The position numbers were made by a program, and so were the translations under genes. Positions 44,792 to 57,483 of a DNA stretch of 64,000 nucleotides are shown here, piece after piece. Under the pieces are notes generated by a model that searched no databases, was not told the origin of the DNA, and was given only the letters and a program-made list of their open reading frames with translations. The first letter of the stretch is position 1. The number at the start of each line of letters is the position of its first letter. This stretch comes from Chrysomallon squamiferum (Eukaryota; Mollusca; Gastropoda; Neomphalida; Peltospiridae), in assembly GCA_012295275.1 (NCBI GenBank), contig CM022673.1:16801310-16865309 (forward strand), in the 5' to 3' direction.

Positions 44792-44878
44792 CTTAGTAAA
44801 ATTGTCTCCCTTCGATTTGGTGTATATTTTTCTAAATGAACCAGCGTAAGGACGAACGTGTTTCAAGAGTGCTTCCAT
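44792..44878 (-). CDS. Orphan minus-strand exon beginning with ATG
   Basis: The exon begins with ATG right after CTAG and runs 29 codons (MEALLKHVRPYAGSFRKIYT, KSKGDNFTK) to a perfect donor AAG|GTAAGT. It starts and ends in phase 0, so it can splice in frame to the exon at 43409. The sequence before the ATG is not pyrimidine-rich, so a first coding exon with a 5' UTR is more likely than an internal exon. The basic, Tyr-containing peptide resembles a short mitochondrial-type N-terminus, but I do not recognise the family. It may be a separate small gene or an alternative first exon of the RBMS tail. Confidence 0.45.
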
Positions 44879-45295
44879 CTAGCTGATGTATGTTAATATT
44901 TTTTATTCTTTATCATCGATGTATTAGCTCATTTTCCTTCCTTTTTTTGTTTTCTTATTAATTTGTTGGATTATTCGTTTTTCTTTTATTCCTTTTCTCT
45001 TTCAATTTAATATTAAATTTTGGTTTCATACCTCGACTTAGCGTTTTAATAATTTTTAATATCAAAGTCTTCATATGGAATACTAACAAGTATCTATCTG
45101 GGCAGTATTTTAATATTTTAAAGGGTTACTGAACTATATTACAAAATTATTAAAAAATCTAATCCATAACATTATTAGTAGTAGTAGTATTAGTAATACA
45201 TGAACTGGAGATTTTTTTTTTGTCCTCTTCCATTTATTTGATACAAAACTAAAATTCGAATGTTAGATCAATAATGGCGCGAATGTTTTTTTTAG

Positions 45296-45380
45296 ATGAG
45301 ATGACGTCATCACATTATTATTCATTTTATATCGTAAACGTTTCGACAAAGCGTCTGCTGCATGGCATGACAAGAATTTT
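45296..45380 (-). promoter_or_regulatory. Candidate promoter of the minus-strand transcript at 44.8 kb
   Basis: A short CpG-containing patch holds a perfect TGACGTCA octamer (45302-45309) and, on the minus strand, CGATATAAAA (45334-45325), a TATA-like element. Transcription starting about 30 bp further along would give a leader of about 420 nt before the ATG at 44878. Placement of the CRE-like site downstream of the TATA element is atypical. Promoter assignment is inference. Confidence 0.25.
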
Positions 45381-45399
45381 CTTGTTGCTTGTAAAGCAA

Positions 45400-47091
45400 G
45401 ACGACTTTTGTTAATACTCTTTTTTTAACTCTCTCACTTTCTATTTCTATTTTTGTGTTTGTAAATTTAAAAATATTCTCTGTTTCAGTAAATAAAATGA
45501 AGTTTTATGGCGATCAGAGAAAAGGAAACCAATCTTGATGCAAGAAAGCAAATCTGGAATTTTCCGTTTTTGTGTCAACAAAAATCTTAAAAGGTAAGTA
45601 ATTTATAAATTTAATAAATTAATAGAAATGTTATTTATCCAATTCACAGATGTCTATATTAGAAATTACTGTATGGAATCAGAGACAAATTAAAAAAATT
45701 GGGATCCTGAGCAATAGGAGAGGCAGATCCTCATTAAACTGAATAATATCTTACATAACTTCAAAACAAAAAAAAGTTAAAGACAAATTAGATTTATTTT
45801 GCAAGCAGCAATTAAACTTCAAACATTTGTCTGGTTTAATTTCTTGGAAACAATTTTTAAAAAATGTTTTTAATATATATATATATATATCACATTTATC
45901 AAGAGTACTTATACTTTGATTCAGAATACGCAAATAAAATAAATTTTCACTTAACCTCTGGAGCCTAAAGCCAATGCCTTAATTCCACACTGTATAAAAT
46001 GTTTATGTGTGAAGACATATTCATCTGAACTACAAATACAAATTAAAATATCCTTTCGTAACTATATTTTTTCACTTGAACAGAATAAACTGCCTATAAT
46101 TAGATAAATAAACACTTATTTAGATTTTAAAGTATTATGTGATGTTGATAAATCAGAGGTGTAGAAGTAAATCTTATCAACAGTTATAGTAAAAATTCAA
46201 AATAAACATTTAAATAATGAGTATTTATGCTTTTAAATTGTTAAATGACTATACTATATTTATTTTACTTATTTATTTACACTTAATAGTTATGATAAAC
46301 ATAAAACATCAGAGGTTTTGAAATAATACTTCATAATTTTGTACTCATCTGTTAGTTACTTAGTAAATCTGATATCAGTTTATTTACATTAATTTTTAAA
46401 CATTAATTTAAAATTAGTAGACTGATCAACATTGAAAATGGAGACATGCAAAATTCTGAAAAAGAAAGATATAGTAATTATCAAAAACAAACAACACACA
46501 TACAAGTCCAAACTTTGAGTTTTGTTTTATGCAAACACAGTGAAGAAAACTTCTAATTAGTTGTAGAATTTACAAAAGGAAAAGACAAACTAGTGATAAT
46601 TCTAAATCATTTATTCAGCCAAATACATGCCACTTCACAGAGCAGAAGATGTAAAATAAAGAACATGCAGTTATTTCACAAGCCTGGTATCTCCACTGCT
46701 ATTAAACAGCTTGTGCATGTCAGAGGAAAAACATAAAATCAGGCTAGATATACATCTTTGTCCATAAGAAAAATCATGATTTATAAAAAAGAAAGAAAAA
46801 TAAGAAAGAAAATAGATACAGAAATGAAATCAAACTTAACAGTCATGGAAAACAGCTAATTAGTAATCATAAAATTAAAATTAAAAAAAAAATGATTTGT
46901 TCCCAATACCAGATTATTATATATTAAAAAACATTCATTGCTTTATTTGTTTTGCGATTTGCTTTCCTTGTAAACCATTTATCCCTTCATTTTCTGATTC
47001 TAAGCTAGCAGTTCTTGGTTAAATATGACCCACCACCAAATGAAGCAATTTTGTTATCACTACGAAACTACTTAAACTAAGCCTAGTTCAG

Positions 47092-47127
<36 letters not shown>

Positions 47128-50100
47128 CTAAGTGGATTCATAAGTAGTTCAAATATCCTTCAGGAATGTGAAGTAGACCAGGACCCATAAAGCCACATTT
47201 TTTCCAATTAAAATTAAAATTAAATTAAAATATCACATTATTATTTTATAAAATAGGTATAACATAATTAAAAGAAAAACAACAACAACCAAAACAGGTA
47301 AGTTTCTAATACATTTTTGAATGTTCTCATTTTTAAAAGTTCATCTAAAATGCTTAGTTTTTTGTATTTATTCCCCCATTAATTTTTTCAATTTGATCTA
47401 ATGTATATTATTTTTCAAAATGGAGTGGATGGGAAATTATTTTCATTTACTGAAAGATTATAGGTGTGAAACTGAAGAGTCCTGGCCAACAAGCAATGAA
47501 TCATAAAACATATTTAAATTACCAATTTCAAGCAAAGCAATGACAAAAGTTGTGAAATTTTTGTTTATAATAATAAAGAATCTATGTACAAAAACATTTT
47601 AAATCAATAAAAATACACAATTAGAATCTCATTAAAAATGTTACAAAGTGAAAATTCACAAAAATATGTTACTTTGTACAAGAACAACAAGATACAAGTC
47701 AACCATGATAGAACTATGTTAATCTGTATGAATGTCAAATATGACAATAAAACTGAAAAATCCATCTAAAAAAAAAGAAAAAAGTACTAATAATAGTAAG
47801 AAATAAAATAAAGAAAGAAAGAAAGAAAACAAAAACAAAATAAAATAAAAGGAATAAACAGAAAGAATGAAAATATTATGTTATATTCTGAAATAAATTA
47901 AAAAAACTGATATAGCAACATCATTATCAACCATACATAATCACATAATTTATGCAATAACAAGTGTATTTTACATTGTTCAAAATATAATAACATTTGT
48001 GTATCTATGTACACAATCACCCATGATACCCAACTTTGAGGAACTGTAGCTAAGCCTCACATATTAAAACACAATATAACTGTTTAAAATCCCAGTTAAT
48101 AAAATAATTTGGCCTTAGAAATAATATATAAAATGGTTTCCAAAATCAGAAAACAAACAAAAAAAAAAAAAAAAAAAAAAAAAAAATGATTTCACTTTTG
48201 TTTGGTTATGTAAAAGAAACTTTAAATTTCTATGAAAAATGATTATACCAATAATATGACAAAAAATTAATTTTATACTGCAGGTAAAAAAATGTCCATA
48301 TCACAGATGGCCATGGTATGTGTAGAAGATATATTTCTGTAATTATCAAAATGAGGAGTTATATGTACACACAAACATGACATAATTTAAATAAGATGTT
48401 GCTCAAATGATGGCTTTGGTTGTATGAATTACTACATATTATATAAAAATACCTTTTTTTCTGGACATCACCCAACTATATCAATGTTTATTTAACAGGA
48501 TCATAAAAATGCTTCACCTTAAAACATGTTTTGTAAATAAATAAGCTTATGCAAGACATAAATATTTTCATATTCAACAGGATGAACCCTTATTTTCAAG
48601 TAAAGCTCTATAAATATTAGTTTTAAAGATACTTTTGACTTCCCTTTTGCTGATTATGTCATGTGTGTGTGTATACCCTACAACCTTAACAACCAAAGAA
48701 TAAAACTGATATTAAATAAATAACAAGTGAATTATTATGTTCAGGTGGTATTATATTTATATAAAAATAATAATAAAAAAAAAAAAAAAAAAAAAGATGG
48801 GGTAGAGTGATTGTGGTTGAGATTATTGAAAATATCAATAAATCTTTATAAAATTATGAAAAAGAATTATGCATATTCATCTTTCTACTGTTATTTATAC
48901 ATGTATGTGAACAGCATCTGCAGCATCCAGTTTATTTTAACATAAAATATCTTATCTGGAAATCTGGCACAATAGTTTTAATATGTACCAAAGATTTTAG
49001 TATTAAATTATGTTAAAAATAATGTTAAAACTGTGGAGTAATTTTACTATACATAACAAAATATTGCCAACCATTAAGTTTTAAAGATATTTTACAATTA
49101 ATTAGATATATGTTTATTTTTTATTTTTTATATAACATTTACAGGAATGCTACAAAATGGACTTGAAGTATATATTTATCAAATGTGTAATATGCAAATA
49201 AGTTTTGAGTTTCTTGAATGTTTAATTAAAAGATACACAGAATACCCGTAGGCCTAGACTTGGCATAAGATCTGTATCAAACTCATAACAGTTACATACA
49301 ACAAACTTTGTCTAAATTGAAATTACTTTACTCTTACTGGATATCTGTGATGGGCACATTATCTAAACAGAAGTATTTAAAAAACAATCTTCATAATTTC
49401 ACATGGCCAGTTGGGATAACAAATATTTTATTTCAAATACTTCAAGATTAAATATATTTCAATTAAGACAGAGCATGCTGTATGTAATATACATATATAA
49501 AGTTCTCTTTATATTAGACATATCAAATGTTCTGCAAATCAAACATATCAAGTTCTGTTTATCAAGTGTTCTTTATGTTGGGCATATGAAGTGCTCAGTG
49601 TATTAGATTTATCACATTTTCTTTACATGAGATATATTACTCTTTTTTCACATCAGATACAGTAATAATAAACTGGCTGTTCATACAACATATATTAGAA
49701 AGATAGAAATATCTGGGGAAGGGGAGAATTCACAATATAGAATGTTTGTAGAAATAGGTATCCAAAATAATAAAAAAAATAAACTCTTCTTTTTTTATCA
49801 AATGACTAGACAATCTGCCATAAAAAACACTACTTTCCAGTATACAGATGTAAAATAAAACAACGACTTCTGATGCACACCAGATCCCTATGTGTTTATT
49901 TGATTAATAACAGTGAGTATAAAGATTACAGCCAAATTCAATATTAAACATATGCAGCTGGATAAATATGTTTTTAAAACTATCTAATAATGCTGATCTT
50001 ACTTTTCTTGTTTATAATAATTATTTAAAACAAAAAACCATGATTTTGATTTCCACCTTTATTTTAATGATGACATCAGTTTCTCAAATTAATACAATCC

Positions 50101-51187
50101 AGTTAATTTATGTTTCCCCCCAAAAAAAAAAAAAAAAAAATAATAATAATAATAATAATTATTAAAAAAAACAAATAATACAAGTTTTGGTTTTGTAAAG
50201 CTATAATTACTGTTGATACTTACTTACTGGTTTATTTAATAAATAATAATAGTAATAATAATAATAATAATAATAAATAGTTAAAACTTATAATCTTTTT
50301 TAAAGTAAATCTGATGAGAGTGATTACAAATAAAAATGAGAAATGAATGTTACAGAAATGATTTTTATTACCATTGTAAGTCTGAGGCATAATTTAAAAC
50401 AGGATTTTTTTTTTTTTTTTTTTCTGAAAAAACAAGACAAAACAAATAAAAGCCTATATTATATGAAACATATAGTCAAAATTTAAAAAAAAAATGTATA
50501 TGTTAAAATGGAGGAAAAAAGAGGTAGTGTTATAGTCTTGCACAGAGACTAAGATTATGTTTATATGGTGATTATGTTAATAAGATATATTCACTGCAGT
50601 TGATTTGTGTCATACTGAAAAGATCTCTTCTCCCTACTGTTAGGTTTTACACCACTGATGCACATCAGAGTCAAAACTATATGTATGTATATGTAATGGA
50701 TCTTTTTCCAGTTTAAATAGTTATATTAATAGTATAATAAGATTAAATAGAAAAAAAAAATTTGTTCAAGGCTTAACAGTAATTAAAAATGTCTATTTAA
50801 AACAGCACCAGTCACATTTGATAAACAGTAAATACACGCTTTGATGAACAGAATGTTATGTGCCAAAACAACAATAAAACAGTTTTCTCACTTGTACAAA
50901 AGCTTATGAAAATAGGTAATAGTTATTCCTATGATACAGTATATTAAACTACTAACTTGGCATCACACGGCAGGGGATTCAAATGTACAAAAAAAAGAAA
51001 CAGTTAAGATGTTATACAAGGACATAATGAATTGTATGGTTATATAAGATATATAAATATATATTTATATAAATCTATTTTAAGGAAAAGCTACTAAAAC
51101 ACAAAAAAGCATTTTCTGACAGGGCCTTCAAGAATAATTTATTTATTTATTTTCATTTTTAATAGTTTTTTTTCCTGTTTTGAATTT

Positions 51188-51218
<31 letters not shown>

Positions 51219-54006
51219 TATATTTTACCAAAATGTATAGACAGGTTTGAAACTAACTGCAACACATTATTAAATGACATGTATTTACAGTGTCCAATTT
51301 ATCTACAAAACATTTTTATATATATATATATATATTAAAATTAAAAATAAATAAAATAAATACTGACCTAAAAATGTTGTGTTTTTTTGTTTTTTTGTTT
51401 GGTTTATTTTTTTATTTTTTTTTTTTTTTTTTTTATTTTTTTTTTTTAAAGAAAAGTATGGGGTTTTATTTACTGGAAGACATGAAAGCCTCTAATAAAA
51501 ACAACACAAATTCTTGCATAATTTAAACTTTGCATTTCAGAACTATATGCATTAAAAGATTACAAGTGTTAATAAAATGATATTGCTGCATACTGATTTC
51601 ATTTTATTATTCTTTCATTTCAGTTAGAGGAGCTACAGTAGAATTGTCTGATAAACAAAGTAAAAACAGTAACAAAAACCTAACTTCTGGTGTGCTCGTG
51701 AAATGATTTAGATTTTAAATACTGTATTCCAAATTCAGTATTTTGAAAAATACACAAAACTTCTGATGCACATATTTAACAATCTTTCTATTTTAGTTAT
51801 TATTATATTTTTAGTTTTAGATACTATAGGCTGATCAGAGTTCAAGGAGAAAACATATTTCCATGCTGATCATTTTCATTATAATTTTTATGTTTTTATG
51901 CAGAAAGTAATGTAATAACTATAGAATAAAATGTATTAAAATGTCATAAAAATAGATTTAATAGTAAAGAAAACAAATTAGAAAAAAATAAATATCAAAA
52001 TCTCTTTAAATATTATAAATATATATATTTTCTCTGACAATAATAATTATGTTAGTTAAATAAACTTTAGAAAATGTATAGAAAAATGAATAAATAAGTT
52101 GATATATTATTTATATTAATTTCACATTTACATGTACTTTCCTTTCAAGATAGGTGATTTTCCTAATCTGTGTTGATTATATAGATAAAGAAAAACGTGA
52201 TGTGGTTAATGTATTCAATGTATTTACAGAAACTTGTAAAAATTAATGAAGTAAAAATCCAAGGCCTAATAATGGGACCTTTTTGAACTAATCCATAGTT
52301 CGGTCTTTGGTTGATATGAATTTTCAAAAGTTTTAAACAACTTTTAATTTTTAACAAAAAGATACCTGATATGACATAAACAAAACAAAAATAGCCTATC
52401 AGTGTTCATATTTCTTAATTTCAAAAAGACTTTTACCATTTCATTGGCTTGTAAGCAGTCTTTGTCATAAATACATTCATAGATACATAAAAATATTTAG
52501 TGTTATTGACTGTTTATATAAAAACAAATGAACATTTACTTTTGAATGGAATATAGTTATACAAGACTTTCACATAATAACATGAAATATTAAATATTTT
52601 AAAAGATGTATAGTAAATAAACAGTATTATCTTTGACAGTGTATTTATAAAGGCATGTGTCATCCCCCACTAAAATACCCCTGCAAGAATCAAACCAATA
52701 GAATTTTTCACATACCAGAGATGTCATTTTGTTTGTGATCTTAATTATAATCTGATGAACAAGGCAACATGACAAACAGATAATGAATTCCATGAGATGA
52801 AAAATGTACATATAGAGAAATGGTAAAAGTCTCCACAACTTGCATAACTACTGGTACTATACAAGTCCAGCAGAGTAAAACAAAGATATCTTTCTGACAG
52901 GCTATTTTTCACATTCTTAACAAACCATAGATATTTATTTAAAAAACACATAATAATCCAAAAAGAGAGACTAAAACTACACATAAAATTTGACAGAACA
53001 TAAAAATATACAATATGCCAAAATCTGAAAGAGGCAAAAGCATTATTTACAACAAGTAAAAAGACACTTTCTCCATAAAATTTCTATTCTACAAATATCC
53101 GACCTCATCTGGTTTTATCAAAACACATTTAGTTACTGAATAACCAAAGACGCCAAAGTAACAGTCACTTAAACTGTGCTTCAGTTGTTAGTGAAAATCA
53201 CTAAGGCAAAGAAATAAAACATGTAAAACTTAAAACTACAAATGGTCAATAAAAAGCAAGCAAAAAAAAAAAAAAAAAAAAAATAGAAAAGAAAATAATG
53301 TAATCTATTTACAGAGAAGTTCTGTGACACCCAGTCATTACAAATATTCCATCATGCTAGCAGCACATAGGGAAATCAATTAAAAATATATAATTTAAAA
53401 AAAACCCTCAAAATGGCATAATTTTTGTGCACACATATATTTGTACTTTTTTCAAATTACAGTTAAAAATTTTGTGATTATTCCAGATGTTACATTTTAT
53501 TTCAACAATGTTTCTATGTTCTGATGTTTTTGGATGAATAGTTATTTATTTGTTTGTTTGATTGTTTTTACCTATATTAATAGTGTAAATTAAGGTCTTA
53601 CTGTCAAAATATTAATTATTACTTTAATCCAGTAATCAGTTTTTATTTTGAAGTTACTGGCTTACATAAGAAACAAAAACTTTGTAGCCATAAGCATTAC
53701 TTCTTATTTCAGTTTATAAGTTAACATTGCTTAAAAACAAAAATTTATTTAAATATGTTAATTAATATATAAAATGTATACTTTTTAAATCAATTTACTG
53801 GCCCATATTTATGATTGTTTCCACAATATTAAATTTGTAATAATATTTTCAAATTATTAAAATGATTTAGACACTGCAGTTGTGGTTTTATAATGGATTA
53901 AAAACAAATGTAATCAAGAGTTGAGGGAGTGATCTCTCCCGTCTCAGTTTGACAGGTCTAGTTGTTCCCCTTCTGTCAGAGAAGCAATCTGTGACATCAC
54001 AGAAAT
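45400..54006. other. Long AT-rich, CpG-poor region: RBMS intron or 3' UTR
   Basis: No coding exon was found on either strand. The region has poly-A/T runs (for example about 47090-47124, 48160-48186, 48778-48795, 50404-50422 and 51416-51447), short AT and TA tracts and few CpGs. It lies downstream of the RBMS terminal exon on the minus strand, so its right part is likely RBMS 3' UTR. If the exon at 43329 belongs to RBMS it is also a 11.7-kb intron. Three of the CTGATGCACA elements reported under findings lie here. Confidence 0.5.
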
Positions 54007-54151
54007 TTAGAAGGGGGGGAGGTGAAAATTTCTGAGGTCCTGATGTGCACTGTAGATGGAATCATCTGATGGGTTAATGAAAAAGTCCCTGCCTGATTCT
54101 GCTGTGCTGTAGAACGTGCTATAAAACGTCTTATATCCATTCATTAAAAGC
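54007..54151 (-). CDS. RBMS: RBMS alternative terminal exon
   Basis: A strong acceptor (CCCTTTGCTTTTCTCTTAG) precedes an open frame of 47 codons: [47 protein letters not shown], stop at 54009-54007. [12 protein letters not shown] resembles the extreme C-terminus of vertebrate RBMS (…TPSDHTTYSFQQ…). The frame needs an upstream exon ending in phase 2, which the exon at 55572 provides and the exon at 55137 does not. After 55137 this exon would give only AFNEWI and a stop. So either 55137-55299 is skipped in this isoform, or another donor or small exon is used. Confidence 0.65.
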
Positions 54152-54823
54152 CTAAGAGAAAAGCAAAGGGAATATTTCAACATGACTTCCTGATGTTTCT
54201 TTGTATCTATGGAATGCAGTTAACCAATCAAAAACACTTGTCATAATATCTCATGCAAATAACCATAAACCATCATGCAATGTACATAACAATTCAAGCT
54301 AAAGAATACAGGAATGTCTTCTTTTTTTCAAGACAGTTACATAAGACCTCATTTTATTTTATTATTTTTATTATTTATTTATTTATTTATTTAAAGAAAT
54401 AAAAATTTCACCATTTCGAAACCGAATTATGTCATTATAAAAACCACACAGCAATCTCTGAATTTAGTTTTAGATAGTTGGAGTTAGTAGGCCAGTTTAT
54501 GTAAATGTCCAAAGTGTTTTTATTTTTTAAAAAGCAGAAGCTTTGAATTGATATATTTGTTGTTATGTTTCCAACAAGCATCTGGAGAAAGCAAAGAATG
54601 TTTAAATTTTGTTTCTGTATTGTATGGATGACATTAATATCTGAAATATATATATGTGTGTCTTTTAACTGTTGTTATAAATCAATGAAAACATGTTAAA
54701 AGATAATAAGACTGTCATGCTAAAAATTCAAAGAAAAATCAAAAGATGCTGAACAGAATTAAAAAGTATATTGGAAGAAAAAAAATTCGTTATTTTTGTT
54801 AGAGCTCTCAAAAACCAGGTGCC

Positions 54824-54856
<33 letters not shown>

Positions 54857-57239
54857 CATTCCAATTAAAATTCATTTTAAAAAAGTAAGACATTTTTCAA
54901 TCTTTAAACAATACTTTCACACAAAAATGGTGTGTGCAAAATTTCACAAAAGTGGAGGAAATTTTCACATCACAAAAAAAGAAAATAAGAAAAATCCCCA
55001 CACTGCCAGACACTAAATGTTTCTAGAGTAAGTTGAAATCACACAGACATAGGTGTTGTTAATAGCAAACATGATGAAAGTTTCAAACGGGCCTCGTTTA
55101 AACTCCTGTTAAAAAACATGACTGATCCAAACTCACGTGAGGCAGCTGCGGTTGCATAATGTACTGTGGATGCACCCAACCGGCTGGATTCGACGACATC
55201 TGGTATGTTGTAACTGGTGTAGTTGCTACAGATGAATATCGCGGGATCAAGCCTGTCGGAAGCAGGGCAGGTGTCGCCAAACTGTAAGGCATGTAGGAAC
55301 TATATTTCCATAAGTATGTCAAGTCACAACAGAACAGAATCGATACAATTTTAGAAGTATTTCTACAGTTACTATCTTAATGGTACTGAAATTTTAACAA
55401 AAATAATATTTTTGGTTATTTTTCAAAAAGCTTTTATTTATTAAAATAATAATGCTTTATTTGTGGTTAATGAGGGTAAACATTGTGCAAACCAAAATAG
55501 AATGAAATTAAACAAAAATGCTAAAAATATAAAAAGTAAGTTAATTAGGATTGATCAGAGTTAATATTTACCCAGTTAAATTGGTTTGAAGTGTCTGTGG
55601 ATCATAAGTCAGCTGCAACTGCAAATAAAACAAAATCTCTTGAATAAACAAATCCTGTAATAAATTCTCTTTATGAAGATAAAATAAACATGTATTACAA
55701 GCCTTAATGGCTCATTGGTAAATTATCAGATTAAAGAATGGTAGGTAATGTAACTGTAGTTTAAATATGTTGGCTAAAGAGGTTTAAGATGATAATTCAT
55801 CCTGTCTTTTCTCCAACATTCAAATATATTAACAAGATAAACATTCTTCAATATTTAGCATATTTAGAATTGTTGATTTATTGAACTGATCCATTTTTTA
55901 AATATTTTATTTACTTTAATTTTCAATGATGAAATAGGGGAGCACTGGAATAATTGTATTCAGGAAGAAATGATCAGAACTGTCACTTTATAATCTATTT
56001 TATTCAGTATTGGGTAAAAGAATGTTTCTGGTTTGTTTGAAAAAAAAATAAACTGAGCCTTACATCACCCCTTTCTCCAAATAATCTGGTCTGTTGGAAT
56101 TGGGTTTTCTTTTTGTTTCCACTATCTGCAAGTTTCACCAGCAATGGTTCAGCACAACCTAGACATAATAAATGTAATACAAGCTATCACACAATTCATA
56201 TATCAGTATAAACTGCAAACTGATTTAAGAAAACTTAATATCCATTACTGCCTAATTTCAGACAATCTCTTGTCATGAGCAACAAAAAAAAGAACACAAA
56301 AGTTCATAAAATGTTGTCTATCCTACATTTTATTTACTAAAAAAAAAAAACAGCTGTAAAATGAAAGAAATCTAAAAAGAAGTTACTGTATTTTAAAGTT
56401 GAAGAAAGCTGAACATTTTGGCATATGTCCAAGTTACTCTTTTAACACAATTATTTTGAGGAATAAATCAAACTTCAACTGTGTATATTAAATTACTCTC
56501 TGGTTAACTATAAGAAGAACTAAAAGTCATTTAATCTATTAATGAGGTTGGGAAAAGAAAAATTGTAAACTGTAAAAGATATTCAAAGTGGAATTAGTCT
56601 TTGTAAAAACAACTCAATTGTAAAGACTGAGTGTTCAGCAAAACTTCAGGCATCTATGGATTATCTGAGAGGTATAGAAAGACCTGCCATAATAATTAAT
56701 TTAAATGCATTAGGTTACTGAATAAAATATTTAAAATAGTAAAAGCAAATATAATCATTACAATTTCTTTAAACTGATTCTTTCATCATACCCCAAATTA
56801 TAATTATTAATATAATTATTAGACAGATGAAAAAATACAACTTCAATAAATGACATTCTTCTTAGATACAAGCCTTTCTATTAGCTAGGACATCCTGCTT
56901 GACAGAAACAGAATAACAGATTTCGACTACTTGAAAAATTCACATATTGCTAAAGAATCTCTTATCTTTATATTAAACTTGTAATTATGTATAAATAGAA
57001 ATATATAATTTAAATTCACCTGGTAAAACTTTTGAATTAAAGGCATCTATTATTTGATTACACTTTTCTCTGGACTCCATGCGAGCGAACCCAACACCTC
57101 GACTGACCCCGTCAGGCTTCCGCAGTATTCTCGTGGAAATCACAGTACCATAGTCTTTAAACATATTTTCTAAATTTTTCTCTGTAAAGTATATTGGAAG
57201 GTTTGCTACATACAGATTTGTTGGATCTTGTTCTTGTTG
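54007..57239 (-). CDS. RBMS: RBMS/alan-shepard-type RNA-binding protein, 3' half
   Basis: Minus-strand exons in transcript order are 57239-57020, 56158-56064, 55618-55572, 55299-55137 and 54151-54007 (stop TAA). The first encodes RRM2. The next give [18 protein letters not shown] and [16 protein letters not shown], matching the RBMS linker (…PLLCKFADGGQKKR…, LTYDP). Then comes a Tyr/Pro/Thr-rich tail ([40 protein letters not shown]). The family binds AU-rich single-stranded RNA/DNA and controls mRNA stability and neuronal or mesenchymal programmes. RRM1 and the start lie beyond 64000. The last exon is in frame after 55572 but not after 55137, so alternative C-termini are implied. Which paralogue of vertebrate RBMS1-3 it matches is undefined; a single invertebrate orthologue is expected. 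Confidence 0.85.
55572..55618 (-). CDS. RBMS: RBMS linker exon with tandem acceptors
   Basis: A 47-nt exon encoding [16 protein letters not shown] that ends in phase 2. Its 5' edge reads TTTGCAG|TTGCAG|CTG, so two acceptors six bases apart are possible and would add or drop Leu-Gln without changing frame. The LTYDP motif is conserved in RBMS proteins. Confidence 0.8.
57020..57239 (-). CDS. RBMS: RBMS exon encoding RRM2
   Basis: A 220-nt exon with acceptor TGTCATTTCAG and donor CCAG|GTGAAT. It encodes [20 protein letters not shown], then [20 protein letters not shown] and [20 protein letters not shown]2 is LYVANL and RNP1 is RGVGFARM. The string [10 protein letters not shown] and the QEQDPTNLY lead-in are hallmark RBMS sequence and near-identical to the human proteins. 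The aromatic of RNP1 is conserved, so RNA binding should be intact. Confidence 0.95.
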
Positions 57240-57383
57240 CTGAAATGACAGAGTTTTGACACATATAGAGCAATGTTATGTAGGTATTATAAAAATTAAA
57301 TAATTAAACTTAAAAGCTTAATGCTAAAAAAAAAAAAAAAAAAAAAAAAAAGCTGTAGCATGTAAACAATATGTTTCTTTTAT

Positions 57384-57483
<100 letters not shown>

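Noticed and set aside
53956-54000. Short minus-strand frame IASLTEGEQLDLSN after a CACAG acceptor-like site, considered as an alternative RBMS end
   Set aside because: It lies just beyond the stop of the better-supported terminal exon, and its phase-0 use after 55137 has no homology support. It is kept only as a remote possibility.
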